Below are positions 36,850-43,169 of a stretch of DNA of 43,169 nucleotides, one piece after another. Source of the stretch: Nanobdellota archaeon (lineage in GTDB: Archaea; Nanobdellota; Nanobdellia; Parvarchaeales; Parvarchaeaceae); NCBI GenBank assembly GCA_021794235.1, contig JAJYRE010000002.1, forward strand, positions 1-43,169, given 5' to 3'. How positions within the stretch are numbered: position 1 is the first letter of the stretch; the number at the start of each line of letters is the position of its first letter. A program made the position numbers and the translations under genes. The notes below the pieces were generated by a model. It was not told the origin of the DNA. It did no database searches and worked only from the letters and a program-made list of their open reading frames with translations.

Positions 36850-36886
36850 AGCGTGAACCTTTGCGGATTTTAAACATCATCACGAT

Positions 36887-37999
36887 ATGAAATCGGATGA
36901 TACAGAATTCTCTACCGGGATAAAGTTCGAAGACAGCATTACCTATGATTCTATAGAGAGGTTCGGGTACGACACATTCAACGCGCTAAAGCGGAATTAC
37001 GAACTTCTGAAAGTTGAGCGCAGCAGGGATCCGAGGCTTTTCAGGCACAGCGGATTCTGGGACTTTTCCCCTGTTCTGAAGGAGATGCCAAAGCTATCGG
37101 CGGACAAGAAGCAGAAGAAAAAGCTGGATGACTTTCTGCAGAAGAGCAGATCGGAGGCGGAGAAGGAGCGTGAAAGGTTCTGGAGCGGCGAGTACGGATA
37201 CTTCAAGAAAATAGAGGACAGCATAGCCGCATCCGGCGAATACGATCCTTTCTGCACCTTTCTTTCAAAGACTATGATAGACAGCCACAATGCCTTCAGA
37301 CAGGACGCGGCGCTGTTCGATACCGACAAACACTTCTATGCCTACACAAAAGCGCTTTTTATGTTTCACGAGAAGCTGCTGGTGAAAAACGCGCCTGAGA
37401 TACTCCTCTCCAGCATAAACTCGGAATTCGGGGGTTATATCGGCAAACCAAATGAAGACGAGAGTATACTCAGGAAGCTGCTGTTTGAGAAGGCGGACGA
37501 GATGAGCCTTCCCGCACTCTTCGGCGCCATACGCTTCTCGCTCGGAAGGGAAACTCCAATCGACGGCATGCTATGGCTCGGCAAGATAACACCGCTGGTG
37601 GAAAAAGGCCTTAGCCGGGAATTGGTGTCAGAACTGATAAAGAAGAAGATGGGGTCGAACGGCTTTTCGCGTGTGGTCCCCCGGTTCTTCGGCGGCCTCT
37701 ACCTGTCTGAGATGGGTATACTCGACGGGCACAGGGATTCCGGGCTTTATATGATAGGATTCACACTTGCATCCTGCTACAACAGGGATTATCTTTATCA
37801 TGTGCGAAGCCAGTACCTCCACTACTTTGACGGCGAACTCGTCACTCCAAAAAGCGGCAGGATGGAGACGGCCATGCTCTATTACAGAAGCATCAAGGAC
37901 GTCTACAACAATATGCGAAAACAGGCCGACGATCTTATAAATCCGAAAATAGTCTTCGCAGAGGAGCACAGGCGAAGGAGGAGATTCGGGTTCAGATAG
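36887..37999 (+). CDS. Hypothetical protein, predominantly helical, basic C-terminus (RRRRRFGFR)
   Basis: 370 aa intact ORF with coding character and TATA-like sequence upstream; no family recognised. Confidence 0.7.
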   Translation: MKSDDTEFSTGIKFEDSITYDSIERFGYDTFNALKRNYELLKVERSRDPRLFRHSGFWDFSPVLKEMPKLSADKKQKKKLDDFLQKSRSEAEKERERFWSGEYGYFKKIEDSIAASGEYDPFCTFLSKTMIDSHNAFRQDAALFDTDKHFYAYTKALFMFHEKLLVKNAPEILLSSINSEFGGYIGKPNEDESILRKLLFEKADEMSLPALFGAIRFSLGRETPIDGMLWLGKITPLVEKGLSRELVSELIKKKMGSNGFSRVVPRFFGGLYLSEMGILDGHRDSGLYMIGFTLASCYNRDYLYHVRSQYLHYFDGELVTPKSGRMETAMLYYRSIKDVYNNMRKQADDLINPKIVFAEEHRRRRRFGFR

Positions 38000-38896
38000 T
38001 CAAGATGATCGAGTTCTGTTCAGAAACTCATTCAGTTCTTTTTCAACTACAGATTCGCACTTTCTGACCTCGGCTTCCTTGTCCGGCTCGCTTACTGCGG
38101 ATAATTTTCTCAGCTCTTCTATCCCCGTTACATTTTTTCCGGAAAGGACGACAGGAACCGATATGTCGACAGCATATTCTGCACCGTTCACCGTTATTGT
38201 CTCATTCCCTTTGTAGGCACAGAATACGAACTTGTAACCCTCTACTTTATTGTCATCTAACGTCCCGTACTTCAAGCCGAAATTTTCCGCCAGTGATTTC
38301 GCGTTCAGGGGATTCCTGCTCATTACGATCCCGTTGATTCTGTGGTTTACGGAGAAACCGTTCAGAAACCTCCGCGCCTCATCGCCGGATCCGATTATAG
38401 CCATTTCGCCGCCGTCATAGACTCTGCCCAGATAATCTATCGCGAGTGAATAGGTCCCTCTCTTTCCCCTTGAAATCCCCGTTTCCGTCCTTGCCTTTCT
38501 GCCGGTGTACACCGCCTTCTTCAGGAGCTTGTCCAGTCCTCGCTTCATGTGGCCCTCCCTCATCTGCTCCAGGAAGGACTTGTTGAACTGGCCGAGTATT
38601 TCGTTCTCCCCCACCACTATGGATTCCAGGCCGGACGCGACCTTCAGTGCGTGCCTTGCAGCATCCTTCCCGATAAAGGTGTCGTGTTCATCATCGACTC
38701 CTACTCCCATCCGCTTCAGTGAAGCGACAGTATCATGCGGATCGCCGCAGCACAGGTAAAGTTCTATCCTGTTGCACGTTTTCAGAATCATGTAATCCGC
38801 ATCCAGCCCTTTCAGGGCAGACGGCTCTATATCATATCTGTACAGATTCTCCAGTCCCACGTTCTTGTGCGAGTAGCTTATCACCGCATAGTCCAT
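38000..38896 (-). CDS. hemA: Glutamyl-tRNA reductase (short)
   Basis: LKTCNRIELYLCC catalytic Cys; SGLESIVVGENEILGQ; RGTYSLAIDYLGRV.GGEMAIIGSGDEARRF NADP domain. Confidence 0.88.
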   Translation of the reverse strand: MDYAVISYSHKNVGLENLYRYDIEPSALKGLDADYMILKTCNRIELYLCCGDPHDTVASLKRMGVGVDDEHDTFIGKDAARHALKVASGLESIVVGENEILGQFNKSFLEQMREGHMKRGLDKLLKKAVYTGRKARTETGISRGKRGTYSLAIDYLGRVYDGGEMAIIGSGDEARRFLNGFSVNHRINGIVMSRNPLNAKSLAENFGLKYGTLDDNKVEGYKFVFCAYKGNETITVNGAEYAVDISVPVVLSGKNVTGIEELRKLSAVSEPDKEAEVRKCESVVEKELNEFLNRTRSS

Positions 38897-39058
38897 TACT
38901 ATCTTATTGCAGTGTGATTTTTATTCCTATGGTTTCCGCAGAAGGATGTGGAAACTCTATGTCAACCTTAATCTGATTTTAGCCCTCGAGCACGAAATAT
39001 GAAAGCTTTTATACCAGATGCCATCATCGATTTTGATTAAAAGGTTTATTTTTACTAT

Positions 39059-40426
39059 ATGGAAAAAATACCGTACTGGGAGATTGAAGCCAAGCTGGTC
39101 GGCAAGAACGACAAGTCACTTCCGATATGCCTTGTGGAGTACCAGATTACTCCTGACAGGGTGACCAAAAACTCGATGTTGAACGTCGGGGAGGACTATA
39201 CCGATTATTTCTACGTAAATCCCATGCAGGCCGTAGGAAGGAAAAACGGCGTATCCAATCCGGTTCTTGCAAGACCTCACGGCGGCAGGGCGGTTTCATT
39301 GATCGGAGAGGAGAAGATTACAGTCGGAAACAACGAATACACGGTGAACGTCAAAGGCGCTGGAACCATAGCACTCATGTGGGGCAAGCACACCGATGAC
39401 GGATACAACAAGATGACACTGTACACCGATGCTACTAGCGACATCGATCACGGACACTCCGTGAGGGTGAGAGAAACCGGAATACCGGGTCTTTCCTACG
39501 GAATGAAAATGGGAAAGTTCAAATTAGTGTCACTTATAACAAACCTGGATTTCGACCCTGGTGAAGAAGGTGCACACAGGCCAATAGGTGGGCAGGACCC
39601 GTACATAGCAGGAGAGGCGCTGAAAAGCTCAGTATCGATGCAAAAAGACGGGGTAAAAATGAATTTCTGTCCTGTATTGTCGACGGTCGAAATGGATCTC
39701 AAAAATTACACGAAAACGATATGCAGCGAGGAAGAGCACAAGTGCGAAACCGTAGAGAAGCCAAGATATGCACAGGAGATACGGCTGGTGCCTTCTAATA
39801 TCAGGATAGACACTCCCTCCCACCATTTGGGAATACTCCCCGTGAACGCCGCTGCGGATGTCATAAGGCAGGACCTCGTGAATAAGGCGGTTGACTTAGA
39901 CGGCTTCGTTGAAAACATGGTAAACACATCGAAGCAGATATACTTCCTGCCTTATTTTTCGAGAAAGGAAAACTCTGTCGATAGGTACAATGCATACACC
40001 TTCTCGGCTTCGGATGTTCCCGCTGATACCACCCTCGACGGCAGAGGAAACGCCTTTTACACCGATTTGGAAAGCATAGACAGAAGGGAACTCTCGAAAC
40101 TCGAACTTCTCCTCAAGACCGCCGGAGCGGTGTACGAGACTTCCAATGAGGGTCTCCCTGCGTTCATCTACACTCTTTTCATAGCAAACCAATTGGGCTA
40201 CAGAGAACAGGCTGGCAACACCACGGAAAAGCTGAAAAGGCTGAAGGAGGACTATAAAGGCCGCCTTGATGGATTTCTCTCTCCTGAAAGCTACATCAGA
40301 ATAAACCCTGATGATAAAACGATCGTTTCGCACGTAGAGCTCGACGGCGAGGGCATAACCGTAAAAAACGGGTTCAGGGGAAACCGGTTGCAGTTCCTTT
40401 CATCAATAATAGGCGGCGGCTTCTGA
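39059..40426 (+). CDS. Hypothetical protein (455 aa), no family confidently recognised
   Basis: Long intact ORF in an otherwise unexplained region; contains HGGRAVSLIGEEKITVGNNEYTVNVKGAGT. Confidence 0.7.
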   Translation: MEKIPYWEIEAKLVGKNDKSLPICLVEYQITPDRVTKNSMLNVGEDYTDYFYVNPMQAVGRKNGVSNPVLARPHGGRAVSLIGEEKITVGNNEYTVNVKGAGTIALMWGKHTDDGYNKMTLYTDATSDIDHGHSVRVRETGIPGLSYGMKMGKFKLVSLITNLDFDPGEEGAHRPIGGQDPYIAGEALKSSVSMQKDGVKMNFCPVLSTVEMDLKNYTKTICSEEEHKCETVEKPRYAQEIRLVPSNIRIDTPSHHLGILPVNAAADVIRQDLVNKAVDLDGFVENMVNTSKQIYFLPYFSRKENSVDRYNAYTFSASDVPADTTLDGRGNAFYTDLESIDRRELSKLELLLKTAGAVYETSNEGLPAFIYTLFIANQLGYREQAGNTTEKLKRLKEDYKGRLDGFLSPESYIRINPDDKTIVSHVELDGEGITVKNGFRGNRLQFLSSIIGGGF

Positions 40427-40472
40427 AACGAGAAAAACTTAGGTCAATAAAGCACTTCGTAATTTTTACGGC

Positions 40473-41117
40473 TTAGATATAGCTTTTTTGACTATCCTCA
40501 TATCCCATACATCTTAGTTTTTGCAAAGTCTTTAGGTCTCTTCTTGTATACCAGCCATCATAGTCGTTTATGGCGAAAGGATCGATAAGGAACGGTTTGC
40601 CATTCTGGATGATAACGTTTTTTCCGTGTATATCGCCATGCCCTATCCCGTTGGCAGAAAGTTTTTCCACATAACCGTTTAATTCTTGAAGTATCCTTTC
40701 GTTCTCCTTGTATCGTTGGTCATTGTCCAGAACCGCGAGATAACTCGACATCGTGTACCCCTCTACTTTCTTCATTATATACCCTATCTCTTTTCCACTT
40801 CCCTCCCTCACTTTAGTGATAGGCATGGGGACCGCTTCAGGCAGAACGTCATACATCTTGCTAAGCTTCTCGAATTGCCCCTTCTCTAGAAAACTTATGG
40901 GTTTGAAGAACAAGTCATCGCGGTCGTAATGATCTATGGAGGAATCCAGGCGGTATCCTTTGCTGTTCTCAGCCAATTCTTTCAGCATCGCTTCTGATCT
41001 ATCGTAAGTGGCTTTTTTACCCGTCTTGATCAGTCCTGTGAATCTGACCTGTATCCTGCCGGCCAGATTCCCTTTTACTCTGTCAAGAATCGAATCCAGA
41101 GTTGTCTGCTTTTTCAT
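40473..41117 (-). CDS. Protein kinase-like fold protein (RIO/Bud32/LPS-kinase-like)
   Basis: GIGHGDIHGKNVIIQNGKPFLIDPFAINDYDGWYTRRDL: HGDxxxxN catalytic loop and IDPF in place of DFG. Confidence 0.72.
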   Translation of the reverse strand: MKKQTTLDSILDRVKGNLAGRIQVRFTGLIKTGKKATYDRSEAMLKELAENSKGYRLDSSIDHYDRDDLFFKPISFLEKGQFEKLSKMYDVLPEAVPMPITKVREGSGKEIGYIMKKVEGYTMSSYLAVLDNDQRYKENERILQELNGYVEKLSANGIGHGDIHGKNVIIQNGKPFLIDPFAINDYDGWYTRRDLKTLQKLRCMGYEDSQKSYI

Positions 41118-41148
41118 ACTATAATATGAACTTTATTATTTAAATACT

Positions 41149-41173
41149 TTAATAACTAAATAGTAGTTATTAA
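41149..41173. repeat. Inverted repeat TTAATAACT-(7)-AGTTATTAA
   Basis: 9-bp perfect arms in the AT-rich gap upstream of the kinase-like gene. Confidence 0.4.
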
Positions 41174-41218
41174 TTAAATATTATAATACACTGTTTTCCG
41201 GAAGTGTTGCGGTAGATC

Positions 41219-42286
41219 TCAAAAAAGTCCACTGTACAGATTACCCAACTTATCCGATACCGACTTACTCGAACACTCGAAAGTGTCCGCATAAGCTTTT
41301 TTCGTGTTTATGCTCCTCCATGCCTGCGAATCGAGCATATTTGTAAGCTCCCCGGCATCGCGGAACCGCAGCGTATTCCTGCTGGTTATCTCAGGGATTT
41401 CTGCCTTGGCGTAGGTTATGACCGGCACCCTGCATTTTTTGGCCTCCATTATAGGCATGCCGAAACCTTCTCTTGTGGAGGGGAATACAAAAACGTCAAA
41501 TGAGTTCAACACTTCTACAATGTCGTTTTCCGGTATAAATCCTAATGATCTGATGCGTTTGTCATTAGTTCTAAATTGCAATGGCTTACCGTAAAGCCTG
41601 AGCTCCAGGCTCGGATTTTTCGTTTTTTCAAACGCCTCTATCAATGTTTTGACATTTTTGTTTGGTGCGTGGTTGCTTATATGGCCTATAACTATCTTGT
41701 TTTTATCTTTTTTCACACCGAGTTTCTTAAACCGCTCGGGTATGATGGGGTAGATTACGATGCACTTTGATTTATCAACTCTGAAATCATCTGTAACGTC
41801 CCTCATCGTATTCTCACTAACGCAAACGACCTTATCCGCAACCTTCAACGCGCGTTTTATGTCATATTTTAACGGAACGCTCCAGAACCCCCTGAATATT
41901 CATTCCTGCGGCCTCAGGAGCATCGAGAGCCAGCTGCGTGAAAATGCCGTCATGTTCGAAGATACGGGTGCGGGCTTTGCTACGAAAGTGTCGTGTATTG
42001 AAACAACAACCTTCTTGCTTTTTATGAAATGGCGTAAACCTATGGCACCCGGATCCAAGAAATGCACCACGTCGAACGTGTCTTCTTTATCTCTGCTGAT
42101 TCTGTAAGCCAAGGATGAAAACACTTGTTTTATGGAGTCTAAACTGAAAGCATTGATGATTCTGATCGAAATCCCTTTGTTATATCTGGATAACGAGCTG
42201 CGCACCCTGAAGGAATACTCTGTCACACCCCTGCCGCTCTCCGCATTGCTGAAGTTACTAACCAATCCCACCCTCAGTTTTTTCAT
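41219..42286 (-). pseudogene. GT4-type glycosyltransferase split by a single in-frame TGA (or readthrough gene)
   Basis: Track ORFs 41900..42286 and 41219..41848 are in the same minus-strand frame. Continuous translation: ...SMLLRPQE*IFRGFWSVPLKYDIKRALKVADKVVCVSENTMRDV...; C-part has GHISNHAPNKNVKTLIEAFEKT and PSTREGFGMPIMEAKKCRVPVITY. Confidence 0.82.
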
Positions 42287-42450
42287 ATCTGAATGGAATT
42301 TACACAGGGCTTTCCAGCGCTAATTTGTCCAGGCATCCAAATGGTTCTCCTTTTTCCTTTATATATTGTGATGGAGGACGCCGCTAGTGTCCCTGCCCTA
42401 TGAAAACTTCGGCATTCTTAATAAATGGACCATAATTACGTAATCAAATA

Positions 42451-43169
42451 ATGGCTATAACGCCCGAAGAGCGTAAGAAATTATGTATAAAAAGAGTACT
42501 TTGTGGTATTAGGCAGAAAGCAATTAAAGAAGACAGAAAGATTAAGATTTATAGTAAAAAAACGTTATATCTACCAATGCAGCTCGTAATCGACAAGTAT
42601 GGTTCCATTATAAAGCGTAAAGAGAACGTATTTCAGGTAGTCAACGAAAATGAAAAGAAGGAATTCTCGGCCGACATTATAAGTCAGATAATGATAAGTT
42701 CTGGCGCTTCGATAAGCTCGGGAGTAATAAAACTCGCGATGGAGAAGGACATAGACATCGTCTATTTGAACAAATTCGGCACGCCGTATGCTAGGATATA
42801 TCCTTGTAAATTAGGCGGCACGACACTCACCAGACGCAAACAAGCGACACAATATTATTCTGAAAGGATAGCCGACGTGATAAAGGAAATAATAAGAGCT
42901 AAGATAAAGAATCAAATCGGTCTTTTAAGATTAGTCGAAAAAACTAGAGATAATGTCGATTTTTCTAATATAATAAATTCAATAAAGAGTGATTCTGAAG
43001 GGATAGACGAATTGAATGGCACTATAGACGACATACGTAATAAATTACTCGGAATAGAAGGATTCGCAAGTCAGAGTTATTGGGGCGCTTTGACTATAGT
43101 ATTTCCGTTCAAAGAAAGGCAACAAGAAGCTAAAGACATTTTTAATTCGACGCTCAATTATGGTTATGG
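42451..43169 (+). CDS. cas1: Cas1, CRISPR-associated integrase (3' end truncated by window edge)
   Basis: Manual translation of a stop-free frame running off the edge: MAITPEERKKLCIKRV...MQLVIDKYGSIIKRKENVFQVV...ADIISQIMISSGASISSGVIKLAMEKDIDIVYLNKFGTPYARIYPCKLGGTTLTRRKQATQYY...LLGIEGFASQSYWGAL...FNSTLNYGYG. The SISS..I.LA...I.IVFL...G.PYAR, EG.A...YW and LNYGYG motifs are diagnostic of Cas1. Confidence 0.93.
   Translation, partial: MAITPEERKKLCIKRVLCGIRQKAIKEDRKIKIYSKKTLYLPMQLVIDKYGSIIKRKENVFQVVNENEKKEFSADIISQIMISSGASISSGVIKLAMEKDIDIVYLNKFGTPYARIYPCKLGGTTLTRRKQATQYYSERIADVIKEIIRAKIKNQIGLLRLVEKTRDNVDFSNIINSIKSDSEGIDELNGTIDDIRNKLLGIEGFASQSYWGALTIVFPFKERQQEAKDIFNSTLNYGY

Noticed and set aside
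41219-42286. TGA recoding as Trp/Gly or Sec
   Set aside because: TGA serves as a normal stop in other genes in this window and no SECIS-like element was identified; kept only as a test.
42372-42404. 10-codon ORF upstream of cas1 (ATGGAGGACGCC...TGA)
   Set aside because: Too short and no supporting signals.
42287-42450. CRISPR repeats, leader or tracrRNA next to cas1
   Set aside because: No repeated unit or convincing long fold was seen in this 164-nt gap; any array must lie beyond the right edge.
1-43169. tRNA or rRNA genes
   Set aside because: No convincing tRNA cloverleaf or rRNA segments noticed in the short intergenic gaps; a covariance-model scan would be needed to exclude intron-containing or split tRNAs.

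Overview
The window is a compact archaeal chromosome segment. Ribosomal proteins S27e and L44e, Sec61-beta, an Hjc-like resolvase, an archaeal DNA ligase and class III-signal pilin machinery all point to Archaea. The small, tightly packed genes and acid-protease/TCA content suggest an acidophilic, ARMAN/Micrarchaeota-like organism, but that placement is inference. From left to right it contains: a membrane-anchored wHTH protein and Hjc-like nuclease; a translation/secretion cluster; a sedolisin-type protease next to a type IV pilus/secretion ATPase and membrane platform, with a convergent pilin; agmatinase and DNA ligase; a nearly complete TCA-cycle super-locus of about 20 kb (sdhABC, citrate synthase, 2-oxoacid:ferredoxin oxidoreductase, thioredoxin, succinyl-CoA ligase, fumarase, aconitase) interleaved with TldD/TldE and tandem antiporters; an ABC exporter; an M16 peptidase; a Lys-tailed coiled-coil protein; two orphan proteins; a short glutamyl-tRNA reductase; a kinase-like protein; and a glycosyltransferase interrupted by one in-frame TGA. 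The most notable item is at the extreme right edge. A right-truncated ORF (42451..43169), absent from the supplied ORF track, encodes a clear Cas1 CRISPR integrase in visibly AT-richer DNA. The window therefore stops inside a CRISPR-Cas adaptation locus whose remaining genes lie outside it.
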